Below are positions 51,622-63,715 of a stretch of 64,000 nucleotides of DNA, piece after piece. A program made the translations under genes and the position numbers. Source of the stretch: Rhynchopus sp. YZ270_cl-10 (Eukaryota > Euglenozoa > Diplonemea > Diplonemida > Diplonemidae); contig OZ037875.1 of the NCBI GenBank assembly GCA_964035575.1, positions 868,001-932,000 of the forward strand, given 5' to 3'. The notes beneath the pieces were generated by a model. The model did not search any database. It worked only from the letters and a program-made list of their open reading frames with translations, and was not told where the DNA came from. Position 1 is the stretch's first letter, and each line of letters begins with the position of its first letter.

Positions 51622-53343
51622 ATGGATCTGAATGTGAAGACCTTTTCGGACGAGATTCTCGTCATCGAGCTGGCTCTGAGCGACACAGCTGCGGACATGA
51701 AGCGGAAGGTGGCGTCTGCAGTGGGGCTCCCTGAAGACAGCTTTCGCATGAATTTTGGAGACAAAGCGATGGGCGAAGGAGCGGACATGACGCAGCTGAG
51801 TGCTGGTGATACGATCATCCTCACGAAGTTGAAGAAGTACGAAGCTCTTGCAGCGCTTCATGCATTGGGCGAGACAGACCTGACAACAGCAAGGCTGCGG
51901 AGCGTTACTGATCCGGAAGTGGCGTGTTTGTTTCTGCAGGCGGAGGTGCTGACTGTTATCCCTGCCGGATTCCTCAGGAATACAGTTCTAACGCGACTTG
52001 ATCTCGGTGATGTGCCCGTTGTCACCGAGATTGGGGACAACTTTCTCTCTGAATGCAGCAACTTAACAGCTCTTGACATGTCTTCATTCAACAGTCTGAC
52101 GCGCATTGGTCGCTGCTTCGGCAGTCATTGCTACAAATTAACAACGGTGATCTTGCCTGCACTCAACAGTGTCACGGAGGTTGGAAACTGCTTCCTGAAC
52201 CATTGCTACAATTTAACAACACTGGATTTGTCACCACTCAGAAACCTTACGCAGATTGAGATCAACTTCCTGAACGACTGCCCGTCTCTAGCAACCCTCG
52301 ACTTCTCTTCACTCAGCGGTGTTACGAGGATTGGGGAGAGGTTCCTGAACCGCTGCAGAGGTTTATCAGCGCTCAACTTGTCTTCATTCGGCAATGTCGT
52401 GCACCTAGGGGAGTACTTCCTCTTTGGCTGTGCTTCGTTAAGAACGTTGGACATATCGTCGTTCAGCAATCTGCCGCAGCTTCCGCACTTCTTCCTCTAC
52501 TACTGCGTCAATGTAACAGCCCTCGACTTCTCTTCACTCAGCAGTTTGACGCAAATAGGAGGGTACTTCCTGGGTGAATGCAACAATCTGACAACTGTAG
52601 ACCTATCTTCGCTCAGCAATCTTACGTGCCTAAGGACCGGCTTCTTGTGCGACCACCGCAGTTTAACAACGGTGCGTTTGTCTTCTCTTAGCAGTCTTAC
52701 GAGTGTTGGAGGGGACTTCCTCAAGGGATGCAGCCGTTTGACAGCTGTCGAGTTGTCTTCGCTCAGCAATTTGACGGACATTGGGGACAACTTTTTAAAG
52801 GGTTGTGAGCGCTTGGAATCCGTGGATTTGTCGTCACTCAGCGGCTTGACGCAGGTAGGCGACAGCTTCATGGAGGGTTGCACCGATGTGGCTGTGCTCG
52901 ATGTGTCTGCACTGCGCAGCCTTTCACAGCTTGGGGATTTTTTCCTGGACGGATGCAGCAGTTTAACGACCCTCAATTTGTCTTCGCTCAGTAGCATGAA
53001 GCAGATTGGGGACTTCTTCCTGAACGACTGCCGCAGTTTGGCAGAGCTCGACTGTTCTTCACTGAGCAGTGTTGCGCGGATCGGGAGCCACTACCTCAAG
53101 GGGTGTAACAGTCTGGCGGTGTTGGATTTATCGTCGCTCAACAGTGTTACGCATATTGGCAGCGCTTTCTGCCAGTTGCGCAACATAGAAATCATCTACC
53201 TCTCTGGATGCAGCGCTGTTGTGTTACGCGCTGTGGAGAAGGCGAAGTTGAGTGGATTTGTGGTGGAGTCCCGTCCGAAGCGAAAGCGTGACGAATCACT
53301 CGATGAAGATGAAGACCGCAAGCGGCCGAGACTGTCGCAATGA
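51622..53343 (+). CDS. ubiquitin-like domain fused to BspA-type leucine-rich repeats
   Basis: A 573-residue single-exon protein. Residues 1-72 look like a ubiquitin-like fold: MDLNVKTFSDEILVIELALS, a helix DTAADMKRKVASAVGLPED, then FRMNFGDKAM, and ADMTQLSAGDTIILTKL in the place of ubiquitin's last strands. No C-terminal diglycine is present, so it is a built-in domain. From about 120 to 545 come roughly eighteen 23-residue repeats of the type LTTLDLSSLSNLTQIGDNFL with a Cys near the end of each, the BspA/TpLRR kind known in protists. The tail (KRKRDESLDEDEDRKRPRL) is a probable two-part nuclear import signal. No signal peptide, so intracellular. LRR arrays bind proteins; a ubiquitin-like head suggests a link to the proteasome or ubiquitin ligases. 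The start is the ATG after a CACAG acceptor-like site. Confidence 0.75.
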   Translation: MDLNVKTFSDEILVIELALSDTAADMKRKVASAVGLPEDSFRMNFGDKAMGEGADMTQLSAGDTIILTKLKKYEALAALHALGETDLTTARLRSVTDPEVACLFLQAEVLTVIPAGFLRNTVLTRLDLGDVPVVTEIGDNFLSECSNLTALDMSSFNSLTRIGRCFGSHCYKLTTVILPALNSVTEVGNCFLNHCYNLTTLDLSPLRNLTQIEINFLNDCPSLATLDFSSLSGVTRIGERFLNRCRGLSALNLSSFGNVVHLGEYFLFGCASLRTLDISSFSNLPQLPHFFLYYCVNVTALDFSSLSSLTQIGGYFLGECNNLTTVDLSSLSNLTCLRTGFLCDHRSLTTVRLSSLSSLTSVGGDFLKGCSRLTAVELSSLSNLTDIGDNFLKGCERLESVDLSSLSGLTQVGDSFMEGCTDVAVLDVSALRSLSQLGDFFLDGCSSLTTLNLSSLSSMKQIGDFFLNDCRSLAELDCSSLSSVARIGSHYLKGCNSLAVLDLSSLNSVTHIGSAFCQLRNIEIIYLSGCSAVVLRAVEKAKLSGFVVESRPKRKRDESLDEDEDRKRPRLSQ

Positions 53344-53721
53344 GAGACGCACAGCCTGTTGACAGCACACTTCGCGTCGGATGTGGTTCAGATTCCATTA
53401 CACCACAAAAAACCAAAGCCAAGAAAAAAGAAGCAAAAAAAAACAATCTTTTTGTAAAATCGTCGATACCAATCTCGGCCACAAGGAAAATATACAGTAC
53501 AACTTGTGGCGGAGAAAGCAAAAACAAAAACCCGCCTCTCTGATGGGTGACAATACGACAACCACAAAAAACTTTTTAAACAAAAATGTGACCCCACCCC
53601 CCCTTCTCTTTTTACCCCTTTCTTCACACCACACCACACGACACCCTCCAAAGCTAATATCCATCCAGCTCTCTCCCTCTCTTCCTCTCTTCCTCTTCCT
53701 CTTTTCATTTCTTTTTTGACA
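53344..53721. other. spacer and C/T-rich leader
   Basis: A-rich first half, then an almost pure pyrimidine tract (53675-53718). There is no AG between that tract and the next start codon. Confidence 0.4.
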
Positions 53722-54726
53722 ATGAATAACGACCCAATCCCTCGCGCCACAATGCTATTGACAGAACTGCTCCGCCGCATTGCGGTGCCTCCACCACATC
53801 TTTCTTATGAAGGTGCAGGGCGGGTGGCACAGCTGCACGGCATTGTGTGCAGAAAGCTTGAACCACAACTACGCAACGCGGTCGTCGCGATAGAGGAAAT
53901 GGAGAGACTAGAAGCGGACCGCGCTATGCTCTTATCAAAGGGCGACAACCGACGCGCCGACGAAGTCACGCAGCTCATTCAACGCTTAATGGACAGCACC
54001 GAACAGGACCTCGGCTCTCGAAACAAAACCCCAATCTCTCGCACAGTACAACACGGCAACGGGTTTTGCAGTGCCGTTTCCACCACTGCATCGCCACGCA
54101 AACGTTGTCTCCCTACTACATCTCGTACCAAAACCCCTGAGAGATCTGGTTTGTCTACCCCAAACAAGGTTGTCATGACACGAACCGGTCTTGCCTCCAC
54201 CCCTCCTACCAGCACCACCCGGAGGGTCGAATCTGAGGTGAGAAGTAGGGGGAGGGGGAGGCTAGCGAGATCTCCTAGCGCGAGGGGCCAGAGTCCGAGG
54301 GGGGGGAGCAGTATGGTGGGGTCGCCGGTGGTGGGGGGGTTGCCGGAATATGGGAGGTCTGTTGTGTCGATCTCACCGACAAGGCCGCAGACGCCTTTGG
54401 CAGGGTTGAGGAGTGAGAGGAGTGGGAGTGTGGGGGTGACGTCGCCGTATGAGAGGGAGAGGGAGGGGGAAAGTGGGGCAGCATCCCCGCGGAGGGATAG
54501 GGAGTTCATCACCGCCCTCCTGAGGTCCTTGCAGCTGCAGGAGTATGCGCCGCTCTTCGCTGATATGTCATTGCTCTCTTTTTATCGCATGTCCGTCGAA
54601 CAGCTCGCAATGATGGGCCTCCCACCCCAAGCACAAAAGACCCTCCACACCAGCATCGACCAAATCAAGCAGATTGCAGACAACCACAGTACAAAGTCGC
54701 CGTGGAACGAAACGTCGCTGAGTTGA
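53722..54726 (+). CDS. SAM-domain protein with Ser/Arg-rich middle
   Basis: A 334-residue single-exon protein. Residues 1-90 are helical (LLTELLRRIAVPPP; LEPQLRNAVVAIEEMERLE) and may form a coiled coil. Residues 95-255 are low-complexity with many SP and TP sites (SPSARGQSPRGG, ISPTRPQTPLAG), probable phosphorylation targets and microtubule-binding-like. Residues 257-318 form a sterile alpha motif: FITALLRSLQLQEYAPLFAD, then LSFYRMSVEQLAMMGL and a last helix KTLHTSIDQIKQIAD, which fit the five helices of SAM including the EYxxxF and LxxLG-type positions. SAM domains make protein polymers or dimers. No signal or membrane segment. Cellular role unknown. A start upstream of 53722 would need a non-ATG codon. 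Confidence 0.7.
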   Translation: MNNDPIPRATMLLTELLRRIAVPPPHLSYEGAGRVAQLHGIVCRKLEPQLRNAVVAIEEMERLEADRAMLLSKGDNRRADEVTQLIQRLMDSTEQDLGSRNKTPISRTVQHGNGFCSAVSTTASPRKRCLPTTSRTKTPERSGLSTPNKVVMTRTGLASTPPTSTTRRVESEVRSRGRGRLARSPSARGQSPRGGSSMVGSPVVGGLPEYGRSVVSISPTRPQTPLAGLRSERSGSVGVTSPYEREREGESGAASPRRDREFITALLRSLQLQEYAPLFADMSLLSFYRMSVEQLAMMGLPPQAQKTLHTSIDQIKQIADNHSTKSPWNETSLS

Positions 54727-54753
54727 AAAGGAGGGGTGTGTGTGTGTGTGTGG

Positions 54754-54850
54754 CAGTGATCTAAAATACGTAGCACGTATTAATACGTAATACGTGGCTT
54801 ACCCTCCCACTCATTACGTAATGCGTAGCAGTACGTATTTTAGATCGCTG
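54754..54850. mobile_element. miniature inverted-repeat element, 97 bp
   Basis: Ends CAGTGATCTAAAATACGTA and its complement with one change. The flanks GTGTGTGG and GTGTGTAG would be an 8-bp target repeat with one mismatch, which would suit a hAT origin, but they lie in a GT microsatellite and so are weak evidence. Confidence 0.55.
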
Positions 54851-54902
54851 GTGTGTAGGGTGGGGGTGGGGGTTGGGAAAGGAGGAATTGGTATTTGATT
54901 TG

Positions 54903-54975
54903 TGACCGTCCACCCCGGTGTTGTGTTACAAAGGTGCACTGTCATGAGAGGGGTTGTGTATTTCAAGTCCCAAGT
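54903..54975 (+). repeat. B-type module
   Basis: CCGTCCACCCCGGTG, AAGGTGCACTGTCATGAGAG, GGGTTGTGTATTTCAAGTCC. The T-run tail is missing. Confidence 0.55.
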
Positions 54976-55322
54976 TTGATTTGATGAATATCAATCAGCA
55001 TAGCAGATATTCATGTAGGTTTTTACCCGAGTAATAGAAAAGCATGGTAAAAAAAAAACTTCCTCAACAAAGTGAAAATCTGGCCTGATTTTCATCTGAA
55101 ATCGTTTATTTTAGTCTTGATTTTTGAGTTTTTTTGTTTTTGTACTTCATTTTGTATTAGATTTTTTTTTTTTTTTTTGTAGAAAATGTTTATTCCCCCA
55201 ACCACCCATTCCCCTCTGTACATTTACGTTCTTTGTACAAACAATTCAAAAAAATGTTTTTGCCACCCCCTCTTTTTTAGACATAAAGCACGAAAATGGA
55301 TTTCAGGGAGAGCATAGTTAAG

Positions 55323-55395
55323 GGTCCTCCACCCGCGGTGTTCTGGCCACTCACCCAACGGTGCACTGCTAGAAGAGCTCAATCTTCAACTGCAC
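55323..55395 (+). repeat. diverged B-type module
   Basis: GGTCCTCCACCCGCGGTG, ACCCAACGGTGCACTGC, AGAAGAGCTCAATCTTCAAC. The head order is kept but the core is changed. Confidence 0.4.
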
Positions 55396-55718
55396 AGCGC
55401 GTAATTGGTCCTGCACAGAGGCTATTTCGGTCTTTGTTGCCTCTGTTTGATGGACGGCCGCCGACATAATTCTTTAGTACTGTCATCCGTCGGCAGGCAT
55501 TGGCGCCGACTGGTCGGCTCCTTGGGCACTGCGGAGGACTAGCGGAGGCACTGGCGGGAACACCACATGTTCTATCTTGTGGGAGCTGTGGTTGTACACA
55601 GCAGATGAACGCAACACCCGTTGTAGCTGCACCATATGACCCCACCTACAGCACGCAGACTTAATTAACCTGCGTCTCCAATGATCCCCACACACTCCGC
55701 TCCAGGCGCTCGCTTGAT

Positions 55719-55747
55719 GAATGGACCGATGAAACGTTGTCATCGGT
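55719..55747. repeat. perfect hairpin in GC-rich island
   Basis: GGACCGATGA, loop AACGTTG, TCATCGGTCC: a 10-bp perfect stem. The surrounding 55385-55770 is GC-rich without homopolymers and has further short inverted pairs such as GCCGAC/GTCGGC. Confidence 0.6.
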
Positions 55748-55896
55748 CCACGCTGACTGCACACTCCCTCTCACCCAGCGACCCTAAACTTTTTTTTTTT
55801 CAAAATTACGCACTCCGGCTGGGGAAATGACATCATCCCTGACAACAAACTTGTAGAAGCCAGCGCAGCTGATGCTGTGCGATAACGAATATGATA

Positions 55897-55940
55897 AGGT
55901 GACTAAGCACGAGAGGCTTAGGATCATTTTATAAACTTTT
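55897..55940 (+). repeat. A-type hairpin module
   Basis: GGTGACTAAGC, loop ACGAGAG, GCTTAGGATC, TTTTATAAACTTTTC. One of the copies closest to the consensus. Confidence 0.65.
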
Positions 55941-56016
55941 CTTCTTTTTTTGAGATTTTTTCTTCTGTTTTTACTATTTTGAACTCTGTACTCTGCTAGA
56001 TACTCTCTGGTTACTT

Positions 56017-56061
56017 GGATCTCCCTCCCTCTCCCTCTCCCTCTCCCTACCCCATTTTTAG
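56017..56061 (+). promoter_or_regulatory. pyrimidine tract with TAG before coiled-coil gene
   Basis: CTCCCT repeats followed by CCCCATTTTTAG, 25 bases before the start codon; candidate leader acceptor. Confidence 0.4.
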
Positions 56062-56086
56062 GACAACAAAAAGGGGGGTACCAAAG

Positions 56087-58465
56087 ATGTCTTCCCGCTC
56101 CGGAAGAATGCAGTGGCTGGACTGGGATTCTCGCAAATTCGTTGATGTGTGGGTCCAGACCGAGGCCGAAACGATGTGCGTCTTCACCACCAGCTCCCCA
56201 CTGTTTTCGAAGCTGATGTGCAAGCCTATCGCGTTTCGGAGAACCCGGGGTTTTTTTGATGGCTTGGACCACATCATCGAGGGTCACACCCGCACCGGGT
56301 CTGCAGGGAGAAACTACTACTTTGGGTTTCTCGTTGATGTGAAGGAGAAGAACCCGGTTTCCCCCCTCTCTCCTCACGCCGCATCCTCCCCTACAGGATC
56401 CGACATCAAAGGGGTCAGCAAGCATGCCACCCATCCAACGTTTACTTCAGGAGCGACACCACCGAATACCCCACCAAGCCAGCACCTCGATGGGGAAGGG
56501 GATGCGAATGCGCAGCTCCACATTTTCCGCGTTGCGGGGAGATCGCAGCATCGGACCTGGAGTGCCGTGTTCGAACGCATCCCTTTGTACCCATCCTCCA
56601 CCGGCCTCTATGAAAGGGTAGGATCGGTTCTCAGTAAGGGCCCCGAAAATGAGCAGTCGGTCCTCCAAACGACCATCACGTTGGCGCAGAAGCTGCGGTT
56701 AATTCGGGTGCTCGCTGCGGATGACATTCTGTTGAATCGTTCAAGCACGCCATCGGAGGTAGGACAGAGCCCAGAGAAGGCACAACGTTGTGGGTCATAT
56801 GGGGCCTACCCTATCCCGTCTGCGGTGGTGCAGCATGCGAACCATCAGGGGTCGTCTTCGTTCCAAACGCCTAAGGAGAAGAGAAGATCTCCCGTCACCA
56901 TCCCACCTACAGGAAGCGCACGCAACTCCGCGCGTCAAGCCCCAGTCATTGCAGGGAGGGTGCAACGTCGCCCCTCAGCCTCGCCAAATCAGCCTCAGAA
57001 TGATAGACGGTTCTCCGCAGACGACGCTCGCTTCGGAGAAGAACCCGGTCTCGGTTCCCGCCGTGCCTCCCAAAGCGAAATGCGCAATGCACCCGACTCA
57101 AAATTTTTCCGAAGCAACACTCAAGACAAACCCTCCGACAAAATGACCTACAAACAAATGCAAACCCAGGTCGACAATTTAACCCATGCCCTCAAGGCTA
57201 AAGAGGAGGAGGTACGGGAACTCCACCTTTCGCTTGATCGGGAGGACAAAGGGGACGGAACCACACACCCTCCAACAGACGCAGATGAGAAGCCAACCAA
57301 CGAGACAACAGATGAACAGGAGAAGGTATCAGCTCTGACAGAGGAGCTTACTGCGAAGAGCGCTGAGTTTGAGGCCCTGGTAGCGGAACTGAAGGAGGTG
57401 CAGAAAGCCCTGGGAGAAGCAGAGACCTCTATTGAAGAAGGAAAACAACAGCATGATGCATTGCAGTCAGAGCACAATGCCATGCAATTAGAGCACAAAA
57501 CGGTAGTAGAAGATCTTCAAGCAAAACACAGTACATTAAAAACCGAATTTGATGCACTTCAGGCCGACCAAACGACACTCCAATCAGAGTTCAAAACGTT
57601 GCAAGGTGAAAGCTCTTCTGATAAATCTACCTTCGATGCTCTTCAGGCGGAGCATGCAAAGCTTCAAACCGAACAAAAAGGTTTGGAAGAGGGGCACACT
57701 GAATTGAAGCGGGAGTATGCTTCCTTGCAGACAGAGTTGGAGGAGCAGAAGAAGGGGGCAGCGAGCGCTGCAGAAGGGTTTGAAACGGAGCTGGCGAAGC
57801 AGCGCGAGGTTGCGGCGGCTGCAGAGGCGGAGCAGACCGCTTTGTTCACAGAGCTTACCGAACAGCACAATGAAGCGAAGGAAACTGTCTCCACCCTTAC
57901 TGCAGAGAAGCGACAGAACAAATCTGAGGTTCAGCTTGCCAAAAAGCAGGTAGACATCTTCCGCAGTGAGGTCACCGACGCGGAGGCTTCTGCAGACAAA
58001 TGGAAGGAGAAATACTCCGCTTTGGAGTCTTCTTTGGACGAAAAGGTAAAATCCGCAAAGCTGCAATGTGTCGAAACTGTGAAGGCAGAGGTGTCTGGTA
58101 AGTTCCGTGAATATGAATTAGACGTATCATCGAAGGCAGCAAAGATAACGGCATTGGAAGAGCGGATTGCAGAGATGGAGGCTGCACAGCGGAGAGCACT
58201 GCGCACCGACTCTGTCACAACAGAGGAGGCAGAAAAGCTGGAAAACTACGTCAAAACGTCGCTCTCCCACGACCAACAAGCACGTCTCGAAGAGCTCGAC
58301 CTGCAACTCGGGGAGATCCTTGACGAAGCCACCGCTGCTGCTGGTGAAGACACAGAGGCGCCAAACTCCCCAGTAGGCTACACCATCTCTGGGGCACGTG
58401 GTGCCTATTTCCGCAAATCAGTCCCCGCAGGTGAGTCTGTTGAAGAAATTCAGATGGACGATTAA
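56087..58465 (+). CDS. coiled-coil protein with N-terminal globular, possibly PH-like, domain
   Basis: A 792-residue single-exon protein. Residues 1-210 look globular: beta-rich stretches KFVDVWVQTEAETMCVFTT and NYYFGFLVDVKEK, a disordered insert, then QLHIFRVAGRSQHRTWSAVF, where the last Trp sits as in the final helix of PH domains. This PH reading is tentative. Residues 220-370 are disordered with SP, RRPS and KEKRRSP sites. From about 375 to 720 a near-continuous coiled coil rich in Glu, Gln, Ala and Lys follows, with a heptad-like repeat HALQSEH / EFDALQAD / EFKTLQGE; a second short helix and an acidic end (SVEEIQMDD) close the protein. Such proteins act as cytoskeletal or basal-body scaffolds; no family recognised. 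The next gene starts 1.3 kb on. Confidence 0.65.
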   Translation: MSSRSGRMQWLDWDSRKFVDVWVQTEAETMCVFTTSSPLFSKLMCKPIAFRRTRGFFDGLDHIIEGHTRTGSAGRNYYFGFLVDVKEKNPVSPLSPHAASSPTGSDIKGVSKHATHPTFTSGATPPNTPPSQHLDGEGDANAQLHIFRVAGRSQHRTWSAVFERIPLYPSSTGLYERVGSVLSKGPENEQSVLQTTITLAQKLRLIRVLAADDILLNRSSTPSEVGQSPEKAQRCGSYGAYPIPSAVVQHANHQGSSSFQTPKEKRRSPVTIPPTGSARNSARQAPVIAGRVQRRPSASPNQPQNDRRFSADDARFGEEPGLGSRRASQSEMRNAPDSKFFRSNTQDKPSDKMTYKQMQTQVDNLTHALKAKEEEVRELHLSLDREDKGDGTTHPPTDADEKPTNETTDEQEKVSALTEELTAKSAEFEALVAELKEVQKALGEAETSIEEGKQQHDALQSEHNAMQLEHKTVVEDLQAKHSTLKTEFDALQADQTTLQSEFKTLQGESSSDKSTFDALQAEHAKLQTEQKGLEEGHTELKREYASLQTELEEQKKGAASAAEGFETELAKQREVAAAAEAEQTALFTELTEQHNEAKETVSTLTAEKRQNKSEVQLAKKQVDIFRSEVTDAEASADKWKEKYSALESSLDEKVKSAKLQCVETVKAEVSGKFREYELDVSSKAAKITALEERIAEMEAAQRRALRTDSVTTEEAEKLENYVKTSLSHDQQARLEELDLQLGEILDEATAAAGEDTEAPNSPVGYTISGARGAYFRKSVPAGESVEEIQMDD

Positions 58466-58618
58466 AAAACCCCTATTGTCAAAGTACTATAGGAATAGGA
58501 GGAACGGAAGGGATGTGAATGGAGACAGGGGGGTGGGGTGCGTGTGCGACCGTTAACAGATTATGTGAATTGGGGAGAAAGGGGGTAGGAAAAGTGAGAG
58601 TCTCATATACGTTTTTTA

Positions 58619-58660
58619 AGGTTGACTAAGCAAGAGAGTCTAAGGTTTACCTCACCTTTC
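58619..58660 (+). repeat. A-type hairpin module, diverged
   Basis: GGTTGACTAAGC, AAGAGAGTCTAAGG, TTTACCTCACCTTTC. The right arm is GTCTAAG, so the stem is weaker. Confidence 0.5.
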
Positions 58661-58676
58661 TTTTTTTTTTTTCCAG

Positions 58677-58730
58677 GTAGGTACACCTGTCACGAGAGGG
58701 CTTTGTATTTCAATTCTACCTTTTCTTCTT
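58677..58730 (+). repeat. B-type module
   Basis: GTAGGTACACCTGTCACGAG, AGGGCTTTGTATTTCAATTC, TACCTTTTC. Follows the A module at 58619 after only a T-run and CAG. Confidence 0.6.
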
Positions 58731-59196
58731 CTTCTTTTTTCTTCAAAATAGTGAAGTGTACCAACAAAGGAAAAGAAAAACATCCCAGGTTTGTTCTAAA
58801 AGGGAAATTGTCCAATTTTTGTGTTTTTTGGGGTGTTTTTTTTTTTTTTTTGTCTTTTTTTGTATTGGAAGCTCGATCCCGTTTGATACGGTGTATTGCG
58901 AGGCTCTGAAGGTGGTTTGTTGGATTTTTTTAAGGGGTGGACACAAAACAAGACAATTTGAGTAACTGCAACAATGCAGGAGGAAGGGAATATTTGACTT
59001 TTTTTTAAATAAACAGCGAGTGTACACCTCTCTCCCCCCCGCAAGCCTCTTCCTCCCCCCAGCGTGGTTTTGAATACCCCTGTGGATAGGGAGGGATGGG
59101 GGGAATTCGGTTCCGACGTGGTGTTGTGCTTCTTTTTGGGGAAAATGTGAATACAATTTTTAGAGGGGCAGAAAATGCGAAAAAAAAGAGTACACC

Positions 59197-59430
59197 CCCC
59201 ATTGCAAAGGTTCTTTCTCTCTCTCTCTCTTGCTACGTTATATTTTAGCAAACCTTTTTGTGATAAAATATAGTTGGGTGATCTATGAACGGGGAGAGAT
59301 GTTTTTACTAGCTCTCAGTAAGCTCTCACAGGCTCTCACAGGCACCCTATTGCAAAGGTCCTCTCTCTCTCTCTCTCTCTCTTGCTATGTTCTATTTTAG
59401 CAAACCCTTTTGTGATAAAATATAGCGGAG
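59197..59430. repeat. 85-bp direct duplication
   Basis: Both halves read TATTGCAAAGG or CATTGCAAAGG, a CT microsatellite, TTGCTA, TATTTTAGCAAACC, TTTGTGATAAAATATAG. They differ at a handful of positions. Confidence 0.65.
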
Positions 59431-59791
59431 TTCATCATACAATTTAAAGTTTTCCAAAAAAAAAAGCTGATAGTGGAGCTTCAGGTGGCAACTACACTAT
59501 TCTAACAATTTTTCGAGAAAAATTCTTTGTTTACCGTCCAAAAAACTAACCGAGCATAATCACCTATTTTGATCAAAATCGTACAGACACAGCATACACC
59601 AAACCCCCCCTTTCTTCCTTTCCACACCACGTACACACTGCTTTCCCGGAGTGCATTGTCAAGAAAGGGGGGCTGTCTTTTACACTATAATAGTGCCTTG
59701 AGGTAGCGGGTAGGTAGGGCTTAAGGGACGCAGGGCCCACGGCGCTGGAGGCTGCAAGCGTGTTGCGAGCTTTGTGAACAACGTCCGCACG

Positions 59792-62650
<2,859 letters not shown>

Positions 62651-62823
62651 GAACGGTTTTCGATGGTTAATCAGCAATGCACGTCAATAGGTTGATAACC
62701 AAAAATAAAACAAAACAACAAAATAAAGCAAAAATAACAATAACACAAAGCAACAAAAAAAGCATAATTTTTCATATTTTGGGGGTTTTTAAAGGGTTGG
62801 GTTGGAGATGGGTAGGGGGCGGG

Positions 62824-62966
62824 TAATGGTGGCAGTATTGTGATGGGAGCCCATTGAAATACGCAAAATACATCAAAATACATCAGTACAGTATTGATGT
62901 ATTTTGATGTATTTTGATGTATTTTGCGTATTCCAATGGGCTCCCATCACAATACTGCCACCATTA
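62824..62966. repeat. 143-bp near-perfect palindrome
   Basis: Left arm TAATGGTGGCAGTATTGTG to CAAAATACATCA and right arm TGATGTATTTTG to CACAATACTGCCACCATTA pair over about 60 bp each; the centre is GTACAGTATTGATG. One ATTTTGATGT repeat is extra in the right arm. Could be a folded miniature element. Confidence 0.7.
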
Positions 62967-63603
62967 GGGGTGGGTAGGGGGGTGATGGTACGTATTTCTG
63001 TGAAATCCTGTTTTAGTGTTTCCCAAACGCTCTTTTTTTTGGGGGCGGTGGTCTGTTTAATTTGTTTGGCTCGAAATCCCCCCCCTTTTTTTCTTCACAA
63101 AACGGTTCAAGCCAGGGAATTTCACGCAACTCGTTTTTATTATTATACTTTTGTGTGTTTGATAGCTAATCGGGGTAATTCTTGCGCAGAATATGGCCCC
63201 ATTGTGTGTGGGCAGACTCCCCTGCCCTCAAGGTTTACCCACCTTTCGATAATTTGGTTCTTTTTCTTCTTCCCTTTTCCCGGCAACGTTACGGTACACT
63301 TATACCCAATTCCCCCCCATACTTCAGTTTTATATGTTTTTTTCTTCTTGTGTGGATGTTTTATCCGTTTAGAGATTACCCTTTTTTTACCTTGGTATTT
63401 GTTTATTTTTTGTACTACCAACCTCGCTTTGTTTTAACACAAAACCAAGCTTCAACCTGTTAAGGTGATTGATGCCACAATAGACAAAGCCCTTTTCTTG
63501 AGTGTTCCCCCCCCGACAGTGAAGGCTGTCTGGAAAGATCATCAAAAAAGGGCATTTTTTTTTTTTTAATTTTTTTTTTTTTTGCGTCAATTTATGTTTC
63601 AGT

Positions 63604-63715
63604 CAGGGCGTTCGCCCCGGGGCGAAAAATATTTTTTTTCGTTAAAAAAAATTTTTCCTGAAAAAATGACATTTTATTTCGCCCCAGGGCTTCGCCCCAC
63701 CGGGGCGAAACCCTG
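63604..63715. mobile_element. inverted-repeat element with CGCCCCGGGGCG ends
   Basis: Ends CAGGGCGTTCGCCCCGGGG and the complement of CAGGGTTTCGCCCCGGTGG. Each end itself folds (TTCGCCCCGGGGCGAA is a perfect palindrome). No clear target repeat. Confidence 0.5.

Larger units (their letters stand above)
54727..56086. other. spacer with miniature element, modules and a GC-rich island
   Basis: Holds the element 54754-54850, B modules (54903, 55323), a GC-rich stretch 55385-55770 with a perfect hairpin, an A module (55897) and a C/T leader ending at AG 56060. No gene recognised. Confidence 0.45.
58466..59791. other. spacer with paired modules and a duplication
   Basis: A (58619) and B (58677) modules lie back to back. 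An 85-bp stretch ending TTTTGTGATAAAATATAG is present twice (59197-59285 and 59342-59430) around GCTCTCACAG repeats. A diverged F-like head lies at 59465. An upstream exon of the kinase gene could hide near 59714, where the frame is already open. Confidence 0.45.

Noticed and set aside
58743-59251. Minus-strand frame of about 150 residues
   Set aside because: Made of homopolymer-coded Lys, Phe and Pro; covers modules and microsatellites.
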